Of a DNA stretch of 64,000 nt, positions 54,065-63,944 are shown one piece after another (position 1 is the first letter of the stretch; each line of letters begins with the position of its first letter). Under the pieces are notes generated by a model. That model did no database searches, was not told the DNA's origin, and worked only from the letters and a program-made list of their open reading frames with translations. Origin of the DNA: Lachnospiraceae bacterium OM04-12BH (GTDB lineage Bacteria > Bacillota > Clostridia > Lachnospirales > Lachnospiraceae); assembly GCA_003490145.1 (NCBI GenBank), contig QULQ01000014.1, positions 6,888 through 70,887 on the forward strand. Reading direction: 5' to 3'. Both the position numbers and the translations under genes were made by a program.

Positions 54065-54844
54065 ATGAGGGAAATAGCTGTCGAAAATCAGATTGCCAAT
54101 GAAAAGTGTGAAAGAGAGATTTACATACCAGAGATTGTGAGAACAGAAGGAATACACAAAAACAATAATGAGTTTGTATCAACTGGTATATGTAGAAGTG
54201 ATATACATAAAAACATGCGTGCTGTTTATGAAAAAAAGAGCAAATTGTATATTGTTACAAAACGTCTTATTGATATTATTCTATCCGGGACAGCATTAGT
54301 AATTTTATCTCCAATTTTTATACTAACTGCTATGGCTATTAAAGTGGAAGACAGTGGACCGGTTTTTTTTACGCAGCCAAGAGCAGGTAAAAATATGAAG
54401 CCATTCAAGATGTATAAATTTCGAAGCATGTATGTTAATGCAGATGAAAAACTTAAGGAACTTATGAAAAATAATGAGCAGACGGGACATGCCTTTAAAA
54501 TAAAAAATGATCCAAGAATTACAAAGGTGGGAAAGGTAATCAGAAGGTTGTCGATTGATGAATTACCACAGTTAATCAATATCATTAAGGGTGATATGTC
54601 TATCGTTGGACCAAGGCCTATTTTAGTATTCCAGATGGAAGAATGTGATGAATACGACAGACAAAGACTTATTGTACAGCCAGGACTGACCTGCTACTGG
54701 CAAATAGGTGGGCGCGCAAATATTAAATGGGATCAGTGGGTGGAATTGGATTTGAAATATATTGAAGATATGAGTTTGTGGACGGATATAAAGATGATTA
54801 TTGGAACGATTCCAGCTATATTTTCAGGAAATGGAGCATATTGA
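54065..54844 (+). CDS. Undecaprenyl-phosphate sugar-1-phosphate transferase (priming enzyme)
   Basis: A 259-residue polyprenyl-phosphate hexose-1-phosphate transferase. A variable N-terminus precedes the membrane hairpin (about 71-92, IILSGTALVILSPIFILTAMAI) and the catalytic part (PFKMYKFRSMY, RRLSIDELPQLINIIKGDMSIVGPRP, QPGLTCYWQIGGR). It starts the lipid-linked repeat unit. The ATG at 54065 has AAAGGGAG upstream; 54017 does not. From here on the DNA is clearly AT-richer, marking the variable part of the locus. Confidence 0.92.
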   Translation: MREIAVENQIANEKCEREIYIPEIVRTEGIHKNNNEFVSTGICRSDIHKNMRAVYEKKSKLYIVTKRLIDIILSGTALVILSPIFILTAMAIKVEDSGPVFFTQPRAGKNMKPFKMYKFRSMYVNADEKLKELMKNNEQTGHAFKIKNDPRITKVGKVIRRLSIDELPQLINIIKGDMSIVGPRPILVFQMEECDEYDRQRLIVQPGLTCYWQIGGRANIKWDQWVELDLKYIEDMSLWTDIKMIIGTIPAIFSGNGAY

Positions 54845-54845
54845 A

Positions 54846-55937
54846 ATGAAAAAAATATTACATATAACGGAATGTCTGGGAAGTGGGGTTTTGAACTATA
54901 TTAAAAATATATCAACATGGCAAGCAGCAGAATATGATGTATATGTGGCATATGCAACAAGACCAGAAACGCCAGAAAATTTTAGAGAACAATTTAATTC
55001 GAAAATTCATTTTATCTTTGTAGAAGGTTTTACAAGAGAAATAGAGCCAAATAATGATTTAAGAGCTTTTTTTAATATTAAGAAAATCGTGAGAAGAATA
55101 AGACCAGATTTAATTCATCTTCATTCGACAAAGGCAGGTGTTATAGGAAGATGGGCTATTAATTGTAATAAATTTAAGGTTTTATATTCTCCACATGCCT
55201 ATAGTTTTTTAATGATGAATTGTTCGAAAACTAAAAGAAACATGTATAAGTTGATTGAAAAAATCTCGGATAAGAAAAAATGTTTAACAATCACAGATAT
55301 AGACGGTGAGTTAGAAGCAAGCAGACAGGTGACTAAACATGCAATATGCATTGCAAATGGAATTAACCCTGATGAAATGGATACTGTGATAACAAATGCT
55401 CAGAAATATAGATGTAAAAAAAAGAAAAACAAGCCGGTTATTACAATGTTAGGTAAAATTGTTGAACAGAAAAATCCATATTTATTTAATGAACTTGCAA
55501 GTGAATTTAAGGATATAAACTTTGTGTGGATAGGATCAGGGCCATTAAAGAATGTGTTAGATAGTCCAAATGTAACCATAACAGGATGGCTAAGTAGGGA
55601 AGAAGCTATTGCAAGAATTATGGATTCCGATATATTTCTTTTCCCTTCAGCTTGGGAATCATTAAGTATTGCATTAATGGAAGTAATGTATATAGGAAAG
55701 CCATGTATAGTTAGTGATGCTGATGGTAATAAGGATGTTATAAGAAATGGAAAGAATGGAATTGTATGTAAATGTAAATCGGAATATATAAATGCTATAA
55801 ATGAATTATTATTGGATAGTAATAAGGCAATAGCATATGGGAAAGAGGCACGACAGGATATAATAAATAAGTACAATGTTTACTCTATGGAAAATGAATA
55901 CAAAAAACTATTTCTTGATATTCATTTGAATTATTAG
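54846..55937 (+). CDS. Glycosyltransferase, GT4 type
   Basis: A 363-residue GT-B glycosyltransferase. MKKILHITECLGSGVLNYIKNIS and LIHLHSTKAGVIGRWA are typical of the N-terminal Rossmann domain; the C-terminal donor-binding part shows FLFPSAWESLSIALMEVMYIGKPCIVSD. It adds a sugar to the repeat unit, probably the second; donor and linkage unknown. The ATG at 54846 lies one base past the preceding stop. Confidence 0.88.
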   Translation: MKKILHITECLGSGVLNYIKNISTWQAAEYDVYVAYATRPETPENFREQFNSKIHFIFVEGFTREIEPNNDLRAFFNIKKIVRRIRPDLIHLHSTKAGVIGRWAINCNKFKVLYSPHAYSFLMMNCSKTKRNMYKLIEKISDKKKCLTITDIDGELEASRQVTKHAICIANGINPDEMDTVITNAQKYRCKKKKNKPVITMLGKIVEQKNPYLFNELASEFKDINFVWIGSGPLKNVLDSPNVTITGWLSREEAIARIMDSDIFLFPSAWESLSIALMEVMYIGKPCIVSDADGNKDVIRNGKNGIVCKCKSEYINAINELLLDSNKAIAYGKEARQDIINKYNVYSMENEYKKLFLDIHLNY

Positions 55938-56004
55938 TAATAAAAAAGTGGGTTTACAATGATTCTATTGGAGGATTGAATGAAAAAACAATGGAGATTC
56001 TAAA

Positions 56005-56841
56005 ATGTATAGTGAAAATGAAAAATTGAAGAAAGTACAGGTTGCGGAGAAAAAAATATTACAATATTTTGATGCCATATGTAATCAGTATGGATTATCA
56101 TATTATATTTGTGGAGGAACATTATTAGGCGCAGTTAGAGAGGGAGGATTTATACAATGGGATGATGATGCTGATGTAATGATGCCACGAAAAGATTATG
56201 AGTGGCTAAGGGCACATAAAAATGAAATCCTAAATGATAAATATAAATTATATGATTATACCGTAGATAATGATGCAATACCTAGAAGAATGCCTGAACT
56301 AAGGGATGAGACAATAAAAGTTATATATCACCAAGGGAATAAAGAAAGAAAGCAATATGTTATGTTAGATATTTTTTTATTGGATGGAATGCCAAAAGGG
56401 AAAGTTGCAATTTTTTTTCATTATTATAAATGGCTTTTTTTGAGAATGCTTTTACAGTTATCATGGTATGACGAAACAGTAAATCAATATAAAGCTAATA
56501 GACCATTATGGGAAAGATGTATTATATGGATATTGAATAAAACAAGATTTAGACCATCTATTGATCAACGGGAAATTATGCTAAAGGAAGATAGGCTTTT
56601 AAAAAAGTATTCATTAGATAATAGTGATTATGTATGTAGCTTATATGGTCCATTTAAGAAAAAGGAAATTTTACCTAGAAGTTTTTTTGAAGAAAAAATA
56701 CGTTTATCATTTGAAGACATAGAGTTATGGGCTCCTAAAATGTATCATGAGGAACTAACACATTATTATGGTAATTACATGATACCACCTAATAATTTAA
56801 ATGAAAGAGAACTGCATCACAGAATAGAAATTTGTGAATAA
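56005..56841 (+). CDS. LicD-family phosphotransferase
   Basis: A 278-residue LicD (fukutin/FKRP-like nucleotidyltransferase-fold) protein. The signature YYICGGTLLGAVREGGFIQWDDDADVMMPRKDY (about 33-65) contains the metal-binding Asp cluster. LicD proteins transfer phosphocholine or other phospho-alcohol groups from CDP donors onto glycans. The IspD/TarI-like gene downstream could make the CDP donor. A tiny reading frame (MKKQWRF) with GGAGG upstream ends just before this start and may be a remnant or leader. Confidence 0.88.
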   Translation: MYSENEKLKKVQVAEKKILQYFDAICNQYGLSYYICGGTLLGAVREGGFIQWDDDADVMMPRKDYEWLRAHKNEILNDKYKLYDYTVDNDAIPRRMPELRDETIKVIYHQGNKERKQYVMLDIFLLDGMPKGKVAIFFHYYKWLFLRMLLQLSWYDETVNQYKANRPLWERCIIWILNKTRFRPSIDQREIMLKEDRLLKKYSLDNSDYVCSLYGPFKKKEILPRSFFEEKIRLSFEDIELWAPKMYHEELTHYYGNYMIPPNNLNERELHHRIEICE

Positions 56842-57097
56842 AATGAAAACAAAGATTGAAAATGGTAAACTATACCAAAATCGCTAATAAGATATAAGAA
56901 AAGTTTCGCATAGGGAATCTAATCAATGATATTTGTATCTGCGGAAATGAATCATCTGAATATTAATTTTGGGTGGATGGTATAGCTAATAATACTGGGA
57001 TACCTGTACGCTAAATTTACTAATACTGCAAAGTGTTTTGAATTAATTATATTAATAATGCTTTGTGACTGAGTGAAAAGAAAGGAATGGATAAAAA
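56842..57097. other. AT-rich intergenic region between licD and the cytidylyltransferase gene
   Basis: 256 bp without an intact gene. Short interrupted translations are present, so it may hold the remnant of a deleted gene, but nothing is recognisable. An AAAGGAATGG ribosome site for the next gene lies at its right end. No terminator was seen. Confidence 0.5.
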
Positions 57098-57811
57098 ATG
57101 AATATTGCATTATTAACGGCGGCAGGAGTTGGAAGCCGTATGCATCAGGATATTCCTAAGCAATTTTTACATATTAATAATAAACCAGTTATCCTATACA
57201 CTATGGAAGCTTTTCAAAAATCACCGCTTATAGACGAAATTATGGTAGTAACATTACCGAGCTGGAAAGATATGATCTGGGCCTATGCTAAACAATTTGA
57301 AATTTCAAAATTGAAGTGTTTGGTAGATGGAGGGGATACAGGACAAAAATCTATTTTATGTGGATTGAAGGAATTAGAAAAGAACCATAATTTAAGTGAT
57401 GTAGTCATGGTGCATGATGGAAATCGTCCAATGATTTCACAGGAAATAATAGCAGATAGTTTGGCTGTTTATCAGCAATATGGCAGTGCTGTTGCAGCAA
57501 TTCCATGTATAGAAGCCATTTTCGAAAGTGATGATGGAATTTCTTCGGATGTTTCTATTCCAAGAGAAAAGCTACTACGGACACAGACCCCACATACATA
57601 TATGCTAAAAGATTTGTTACAGGCACATGAAGAGGCAAAGAAAAAACATATTTATAATACAGCAGCCTCCTGTGTTTTGATGCAGAACCTTGGGAAAAAA
57701 ATTTATTTTTCAAAGGGTTCTGAAAAAAATCTTAAGCTGACTACTGTAGAGGATGTAGAAACTTTTCAGGCATATTTGAATGAACAAAACAGTGTAGATT
57801 ATTTGAAGTGA
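57098..57811 (+). CDS. IspD/TarI-family cytidylyltransferase
   Basis: A 237-residue CTP:alditol-phosphate cytidylyltransferase fold. LLTAAGVGSRMHQDIPKQFL is the nucleotide-binding signature with Lys21; VMVHDGNRP and LRTQTPHTY follow the IspD/TarI pattern. In a capsule locus with LicD it is more likely to make a CDP-alditol such as CDP-ribitol (TarI) or a related donor than to serve isoprenoid synthesis. It lies four bases before the epimerase-type gene. Confidence 0.85.
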   Translation: MNIALLTAAGVGSRMHQDIPKQFLHINNKPVILYTMEAFQKSPLIDEIMVVTLPSWKDMIWAYAKQFEISKLKCLVDGGDTGQKSILCGLKELEKNHNLSDVVMVHDGNRPMISQEIIADSLAVYQQYGSAVAAIPCIEAIFESDDGISSDVSIPREKLLRTQTPHTYMLKDLLQAHEEAKKKHIYNTAASCVLMQNLGKKIYFSKGSEKNLKLTTVEDVETFQAYLNEQNSVDYLK

Positions 57812-57815
57812 GATT

Positions 57816-58865
57816 ATGAGAAAGAATCGAATGTACCAAGAAGAAATTAATAGTATTCTTGCAGAACCGTATAAATGGGAAAAATTTAGAAATAAAACAG
57901 TTCTCTTAACTGGGGCAAGCGGAGCCATAGGACAGGTAATTGTTGATGTGATCATGAAATTGAATAGAGAACATAATTATTGTTGTCAAATGATCGCAGT
58001 GAGCCGAAATTTAGAAAAGGCAAAAAAAATATTTTCGGACTATTGGAAAGACAATTGCTTTACATATTTTTCTTATGATATTACAGAAGAAATTAATATA
58101 GAACAGAAAATTGATTATATAATTCATGCAGCCAGTAATACACATCCGTTGTTATACGCAAAAGATCCCATAGGAACAATAACAGCAAATACATTGGGAA
58201 CTTATCAATTGATGAAGTTGGCAGTTCAAAATGATGCTGAATTTATATTTCTTTCATCTGTGGAAATATATGGAGAAAGCCTTACAGGAGAGGGAAAATT
58301 TCAAGAGAATGACATGGGATATATTAATTGTGCAACATTACGGGCAGGATATCCAGAAAGTAAAAGGGTGGCAGAAAGCTTGTGCTATGCATTTTCTCAA
58401 CAGGAAGGGGCTTTATTTAAAATAGTAAGATTGGCCAGAGTCTATGGTGGAACAATAAGTAGGGAAGATTCCAGAGCAATTGCCCAATTCTTTCATAATG
58501 GATTAAATAGAGAAAATATTGTTTTAAAGAGTGAAGGAAGGCAATTGTATTCATATGTATATGTCATGGACTGTGTGTCTGGAATATTAGCAGTTATGCT
58601 TAATGGGAAAAATTCGGAGGTATATAATATTGCAGGAACCAACTCAATAATTACATTATATGAGCTTGCAAAACTTATAGCGAAAGAGTTTGGAGTAAGT
58701 GTAGTACGTGATTTACCTGATAAAACTGAAGCGGCAGGATTTTCGAAAGCTACATGCGCAGTGTTGGATAATCATAAGCTTATGTCTTTGGGATGGAAAG
58801 AAAAAACAACTATCGAAATGGGAATTCATAGAGTTAAGGAACAATTAGAGGATTCATATTTTTAG
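57816..58865 (+). CDS. NAD-dependent epimerase/dehydratase (extended SDR)
   Basis: A 349-residue extended short-chain dehydrogenase. The cofactor loop is LLTGASGAIGQ (about 31-40); the conserved IIHAAS, FLSSVEIYGE and catalytic YPESK follow. Such enzymes modify nucleotide sugars. Here it may act on the CDP-linked product of the preceding gene, with which it is tightly linked. The substrate cannot be read. Confidence 0.88.
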   Translation: MRKNRMYQEEINSILAEPYKWEKFRNKTVLLTGASGAIGQVIVDVIMKLNREHNYCCQMIAVSRNLEKAKKIFSDYWKDNCFTYFSYDITEEINIEQKIDYIIHAASNTHPLLYAKDPIGTITANTLGTYQLMKLAVQNDAEFIFLSSVEIYGESLTGEGKFQENDMGYINCATLRAGYPESKRVAESLCYAFSQQEGALFKIVRLARVYGGTISREDSRAIAQFFHNGLNRENIVLKSEGRQLYSYVYVMDCVSGILAVMLNGKNSEVYNIAGTNSIITLYELAKLIAKEFGVSVVRDLPDKTEAAGFSKATCAVLDNHKLMSLGWKEKTTIEMGIHRVKEQLEDSYF

Positions 58866-58880
58866 AGTGGAGAAAAAGGA

Positions 58881-59924
58881 ATGGCACAGGTCTTGCTTGA
58901 CGGACGTTGTATACAAAATGGAAAATTTGATGGCGCACAGAGATATGCAGAGGAAGTCATAAAAAAATTAGATGAGTTGGTTGAACCAGGCAAATATGAA
59001 CTTCTGATATTTGAAGGAAATGAAAATCTGATACAGCTGGAAAATATAACAAAAATTATAGTAAAACCTAATACATTTAATAAAAAATGTTGGGCTACTT
59101 ATAAATATTTGGATCATGGGAAAAAACTTTATGTTGGATTTGCTAATGAGGTTGTTCTTGATAGAAATTCAATTGTTACAATTCATGATATATATGCGTT
59201 TTATGGAGTTTATAATAATTCATTTTATTATTATTTCAAGAAAAAAATCAAGGCTATTGTTGATGCATTATTTGCAAAAAAAATAGTCACAGTATCACAA
59301 TATAGTAAACAGACGATGTTGGAGAAATTGCCGGTCAAAGCAGAGAAAATTAAAGTCATATATAACGGGTGGCAGCATTTGATTGGAAAATCTGCGGATT
59401 ATGATGTGTTAAAAAAGTACAATATATGTTCGAAAAATTATTATTTGTATTTGGGAAGATTAGTGAAAAATAAAAACATAGATTGGATATTTAAGATCGC
59501 AGATAAGAATCCAGGTGATATCTTTTTGATTGCCGGGGCGCTTAGTAATGAACAATTTGAAAAGTATTATGGAAAGGCACAAAATATAATTTATACCGGT
59601 TATGTGCCGGATGAAGAATTAAGATCACTTTACAGAAATTGTAAAGCATTTCTATTTCCATCTTTGATGGAGGGATTTGGAATTCCTCCAATGGAAGCGT
59701 TGTATCATGGAGCACCAATTATCATTTCAAACACATCCTCGCTTCCGGAAATTTATGGGAATTCTGCACATTATATAGATCCTTATTGCTATGACTATAA
59801 TTTAGATGAATTGTTAAATGAGCCAGTAGAGAGTCCAGATAAAATTTTAAAGAAATTTAGCTGGGAAAAATCAGCAAGAGAATGGTATGCATTAATAGAA
59901 GAATGCTTAAAAAACAAAAACTGA
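58881..59924 (+). CDS. Glycosyltransferase, GT4 type
   Basis: A 347-residue GT-B enzyme. MAQVLLDGRCIQNGKFDGAQRYAEEV opens it; VTVSQYSKQTMLEKL, YLGRLVKNKNIDWIFKI and FLFPSLMEGFGIPPMEALYHGAPIIISNTSSLPEI are classic GT4 elements including the E-x7-E motif. It is likely to add a hexose to the growing repeat unit. Confidence 0.9.
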   Translation: MAQVLLDGRCIQNGKFDGAQRYAEEVIKKLDELVEPGKYELLIFEGNENLIQLENITKIIVKPNTFNKKCWATYKYLDHGKKLYVGFANEVVLDRNSIVTIHDIYAFYGVYNNSFYYYFKKKIKAIVDALFAKKIVTVSQYSKQTMLEKLPVKAEKIKVIYNGWQHLIGKSADYDVLKKYNICSKNYYLYLGRLVKNKNIDWIFKIADKNPGDIFLIAGALSNEQFEKYYGKAQNIIYTGYVPDEELRSLYRNCKAFLFPSLMEGFGIPPMEALYHGAPIIISNTSSLPEIYGNSAHYIDPYCYDYNLDELLNEPVESPDKILKKFSWEKSAREWYALIEECLKNKN

Positions 59925-59939
59925 GTTAATGGTATAAGA

Positions 59940-60899
59940 ATGGAAAATACGATGAAAAAAATAGATGTATGCTTTATTATTTTGCATTATATGGATCAAA
60001 ATTTAACGGAAAGAACGGTAGCATCTATATTAGGATTGAATGACATTCATAACAGTAAAATAGTTATAGTTGATAATGCTTCTTCCAATGGAAGTGGAAT
60101 GGAATTGAAGAAGTTATACGAAAAAAATAATAATATTGAAGTTGTAATTTCTGATATAAATGGAGGATTCGCAACAGGAAATAATCTGGGATATCAATTA
60201 TGTAAGAGCAAATATGATATGGATTTTGTGATAGTAGTAAATAATGATGTTGTGTTTGAACAAAAGGATTTTATAAGAGTACTTTATCAATGTTATAACA
60301 TAGAAAGCTTTTTTATTGCAGGTCCGGATATTTTTGTCCCTCATAGATCTTGTCATCAGAGTCCTATATTAACACAATTACGTACAGTAAAAGACATGGA
60401 AAAGGCTATTCAGGATGGCGAAAATTGGATATATAAATATTCCAAAAAGTTTTCAGCAACAATGTATCGAAAGTGGTTGGTTGAAAAGTTTAGGGATTGT
60501 AAATTTATGGTAAAGCTTATTCAAATATACAGGAAAATCAGACCACAAAGAAATATTGAATGGAAAAAGATGAAAGAAGGAGCTGTGTTGTTCGGTGCCT
60601 GTATTATTTTTTCGAACCAATATTGTAAAATTAATGATATATTATTTGAGCCTTTGACTTTTATGTATGGAGAAGAAGATTATTTAGCTTTAAGATGCAA
60701 AAAAAACAATTGGAGAATGATCTATTTTCCACAGCTTCAAGTTTTACATACAAATCAGGGTTCTACGATTGCAAATAGGGTTTCTTATAGAGAATTTTGC
60801 AGAAAGAAAAGAAATAGTATTAATGAATGCAATAAGACATATAAAATATACATTGAAATGTATAAAAAGATGATGGGAAGCAATATGGATGTACAATAA
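59940..60899 (+). CDS. Glycosyltransferase, GT2 type
   Basis: A 319-residue GT-A enzyme. CFIILHYMDQNLTERTVASIL and VIVDNASSNGSG form the nucleotide-binding start, and VVVNNDVVF is the DxD-equivalent metal site. GEEDYLALRCKKNN fits the acceptor/catalytic ED motif. Similar proteins are rhamnosyl- or galactofuranosyl-transferases; the specificity is not clear. Confidence 0.88.
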   Translation: MENTMKKIDVCFIILHYMDQNLTERTVASILGLNDIHNSKIVIVDNASSNGSGMELKKLYEKNNNIEVVISDINGGFATGNNLGYQLCKSKYDMDFVIVVNNDVVFEQKDFIRVLYQCYNIESFFIAGPDIFVPHRSCHQSPILTQLRTVKDMEKAIQDGENWIYKYSKKFSATMYRKWLVEKFRDCKFMVKLIQIYRKIRPQRNIEWKKMKEGAVLFGACIIFSNQYCKINDILFEPLTFMYGEEDYLALRCKKNNWRMIYFPQLQVLHTNQGSTIANRVSYREFCRKKRNSINECNKTYKIYIEMYKKMMGSNMDVQ

Positions 60900-60930
60900 G
60901 GAATAAGAGATGAAAATTTATCAGGAATAA

Positions 60931-62256
60931 ATGAGCGAAATGTTGAAGATTAAATATAAAAGAGTAATTATATATTTTTTTGTTATAGTGATTGTTTTAT
61001 TACAGTTCAGGATGGCTACAAAGCAAGGATATGTATTATTTCCTATGGAAATAGCAATAGCGTTTCTTTTTTTTATTTGGAATGGAAGAGTAAAGATATG
61101 CTGGAATGAAAAAAAAGTGCTATTTATATGGAACCTTTTTTTGATATATATATTGGGAGTAGCTGTTTTAATAGATGGAATCAGAATTTCAGCATATCAA
61201 AGTATACTATATAAATGTGCAGGGATGACAATTATGGCATATTATATTGCGATGTATATTAATCATGAGGAGACATTAAAAAATGTTAGAAATGCTGGAG
61301 GAGTACTAAGTCTTCTTGGTGTGGTTGAATGTGTTACGAAACAGAGTCTTTTTTTGCAATTTATTACAGTGGAATCGAGACAATATATGGTTGCACAATT
61401 GGGAACTTCTGCGGCGAGGGTAAGGTTAATTTTCATTCAGCCTATAATCTGTGCCGTATTTATGGTTTTTTTCTGGCTGTGTCTTTTGTATAGACCTTTT
61501 AAAAGTAATATTCTAAACTTGGTTTTTGGATTGTCAATTATTATTAGCATTTTGGGAACGCAATCACGAAGCAGTTGGATTGCTTTTGTATGTGTTACCT
61601 TATTTGCTTTGAAAAAAAAGATTAAGACATTCCGGTTTAAAAAAAGTGATTTTTATAGCGGAGTAATTTTATTGATATTATGCATAGTAATTATTTGCTT
61701 TAATTTCGAGAAGCTGCATGCGGTATTGAATTTTTGGTGGATGAGATGGATAACAGGATTGAACATAACAAATGCATCAAATTATAATCGAGTAACGATG
61801 ATAAGAAACGGATTAAACGATTGGATGCGTTCAGGTCTTATACAAAAACTATTTGGTGGTGGAGCCACCTATGCAATTGACTATTTGAAAAATTACACAA
61901 TACGTGGATGGAATACAGCAGTAGATAATCAGTATTTGACTATTTTAATGAATTTCGGATTGGTTGGTGAAGTGCTTTTTTTATATCTTGCATATAAAAT
62001 TGCCACAATAACTTTAAAAGCGAAAAACTCCAAAATAGAATTTTGGGGGCTAACATGTATTTCAATGCTTATTTCAACTTTTTTTTACGAAATGTTATCA
62101 TGGACAATGATAACAATGTTATTTACATTGTCAGTGTGTATGCTAGAAAAAGAAATAAGGCAGGCAAATGGATTCGCATTATGCGGAGGAACTTGTTGTT
62201 TGTATAATAAGGACAAAGATGGAAGGTATAATGTCAAACAAAAGAATAACAATTAA
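60931..62256 (+). CDS. Wzy-type polysaccharide polymerase / O-antigen ligase family
   Basis: A 441-residue membrane protein with about ten or eleven helices and a larger extracellular loop holding a Wzy-like TQSRSSWIAF motif. Its place just before the flippase gene supports the polymerase role, joining repeat units outside the membrane. Sequence conservation in this family is always weak. The end overlaps the flippase gene by 26 bp. Confidence 0.8.
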   Translation: MSEMLKIKYKRVIIYFFVIVIVLLQFRMATKQGYVLFPMEIAIAFLFFIWNGRVKICWNEKKVLFIWNLFLIYILGVAVLIDGIRISAYQSILYKCAGMTIMAYYIAMYINHEETLKNVRNAGGVLSLLGVVECVTKQSLFLQFITVESRQYMVAQLGTSAARVRLIFIQPIICAVFMVFFWLCLLYRPFKSNILNLVFGLSIIISILGTQSRSSWIAFVCVTLFALKKKIKTFRFKKSDFYSGVILLILCIVIICFNFEKLHAVLNFWWMRWITGLNITNASNYNRVTMIRNGLNDWMRSGLIQKLFGGGATYAIDYLKNYTIRGWNTAVDNQYLTILMNFGLVGEVLFLYLAYKIATITLKAKNSKIEFWGLTCISMLISTFFYEMLSWTMITMLFTLSVCMLEKEIRQANGFALCGGTCCLYNKDKDGRYNVKQKNNN

Positions 62257-63688
62257 TGCAATCCTAAATGTAATAAGAACGGGTTTGTCTATTATATTTC
62301 CATTGATTACTTATCCCTATATAGCGAGAGTATTGGGAAAAGATGGAATAGGAATGGTTTCCTATGCAAGTTCAATAGTAAGTTATTTTGTTTTAGCGGC
62401 CTCCTTTGGAATACCAAATTATGCGACCAGGGAGGGGGCTAAAATAAGGAATAATAGATTCTCATTTCAAGAATTCTTTGAGGAAATATTTGGAATTAAT
62501 TTAACTTGTATGTTGGCAGCTTATTTGGGATTGATGGGAATAATTCTTTTTTCTAAAGGGCTGCAAGAGTATAAAGGATTATTGGCAATCTTAGGAATAG
62601 ATATTTTATTTAAGACATTAAGTGTTGATTGGGTCAATAATGTATATGAGGATTTTGCTTATATAACTGTTCGAAGTATTATCACTCATGTGGCATCCTT
62701 GGTGGTACTATTGCTGTTAGTTCGGACACCGCAAGATGTATATCTATACGCAATTATATTGGTGATGACCAACGCAATTAATTGCATAATGAATTTTTTT
62801 TATTGCAGAAAGTATATACGGTTGCGAATACATTTTCAGAGAAAGTGGAAAAGACATTTTTCTTCACTTTTTTATTTTTTTGCTAATGATGTTACTGTGT
62901 CAATATATGTTAATATTGATACCACTATGCTGGGATATTACAAAGGAGATTCTGCAGTTGGTGCCTATATAATTGCAGTTAAAATATATTCAGTAGTAAA
63001 AAGGATGCTGGCAGCAATCTATACGGTTACATTGCCACAGCTTGCAGAATTTGCAGAAAGGAAGAGCCAAGAAGAATATAAAAAATTATATACATATATA
63101 TGCGCAATATTATCAATAGTGTTGATTCCATCTGCTGTTGGACTAGTTGCGTTATCAGAAGAATTAATTCTATTTATGGGGGGTGCAGAATACAAAGAAG
63201 CGGTGTTATCATTAAAAATATTGGCATTTGCGTTGATTTTTGCAATATATGGAGGGCTTGTTACGGTATGTTTTAATATAACGCATAAATTGGAGAAAAT
63301 TAATTTATATGCTACTTTTTTTAGCGCAACACTTAATTTTGTAATTAATATATTTTTGATACCTAAGTGGGGACAGTATGGAGCAGCTTTTACAACATTA
63401 TTGTCAGAAGTGTTTGTGTTCTTTTTTTGCTTCGTCAAGGTGAAAACCAAAAGTGATTTTTGGGACATGAGATATATACGTAGAGAAATATTTAATGGAT
63501 TAATTGGAGCTATACTAATTTTGTGCATAGCATTCAGTGTGCATAAAATTTTACCGGCATGTCTATCCTCGTTTTTTATTATTTTGTTTACTAGTATTTT
63601 TGTGTATTTTGGTTATTTAATAATTGTTAGAGATGATGTGGTAATGAAAATATGGAAAAGATTAGAAACAAAATGTAAGAATGGATAA
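62231..63688 (+). CDS. Wzx-type repeat-unit flippase
   Basis: A 485-residue member of the polysaccharide transporter (MOP) superfamily with 12-14 helices. NAILNVIRTGLSIIFPLITYPYIARVLGKDGIGMVSYASSIVSYF is the typical first pair of helices. It should flip the undecaprenyl-linked repeat unit. I choose the ATG at 62231 after GGAAGG rather than 62168, which lies deep in the polymerase gene. Confidence 0.9.
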   Translation: MSNKRITINAILNVIRTGLSIIFPLITYPYIARVLGKDGIGMVSYASSIVSYFVLAASFGIPNYATREGAKIRNNRFSFQEFFEEIFGINLTCMLAAYLGLMGIILFSKGLQEYKGLLAILGIDILFKTLSVDWVNNVYEDFAYITVRSIITHVASLVVLLLLVRTPQDVYLYAIILVMTNAINCIMNFFYCRKYIRLRIHFQRKWKRHFSSLFYFFANDVTVSIYVNIDTTMLGYYKGDSAVGAYIIAVKIYSVVKRMLAAIYTVTLPQLAEFAERKSQEEYKKLYTYICAILSIVLIPSAVGLVALSEELILFMGGAEYKEAVLSLKILAFALIFAIYGGLVTVCFNITHKLEKINLYATFFSATLNFVINIFLIPKWGQYGAAFTTLLSEVFVFFFCFVKVKTKSDFWDMRYIRREIFNGLIGAILILCIAFSVHKILPACLSSFFIILFTSIFVYFGYLIIVRDDVVMKIWKRLETKCKNG

Positions 63689-63740
63689 TTATTAAATTGT
63701 TTCCTGAATTGTTTTTCAAAAATGCTTGACTATATTGGCG

Positions 63741-63944
63741 ATGTATTGTCTAAATTATAATCAGTGTGTTAGATTATTGGGTAAAAATGGGCAAAAGATA
63801 AGTGCAATCAGCGCAGATGTGAATGAATATGCTAACAGTGGTGAAACGGATTATATAGTCATGGACAACAGCGGATGCAAAGAAGAAGTAAATTCGAAGC
63901 TGGATGAGGTGTTAAAGAGGAGAACCTTGCACAAGATAAAATGA
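63741..63944 (+). CDS. Short uncertain reading frame or gene remnant
   Basis: 67 codons from an ATG at 63741 with no good ribosome site (a TTG start at 63726 is also possible). The end, YIVMDNSGCKEEVNSKLDEVLKRR, resembles the tail of small P-loop kinases such as dephospho-CoA kinase, so this may be the remnant of a larger gene. It lies in the AT-rich variable part of the locus and could equally be spurious. Confidence 0.3.
   Translation: MYCLNYNQCVRLLGKNGQKISAISADVNEYANSGETDYIVMDNSGCKEEVNSKLDEVLKRRTLHKIK

Noticed and set aside
56842..57097. Pseudogene between licD and the cytidylyltransferase gene
   Set aside because: Fragments of translation are too short to match any family; described only as an intergenic region.
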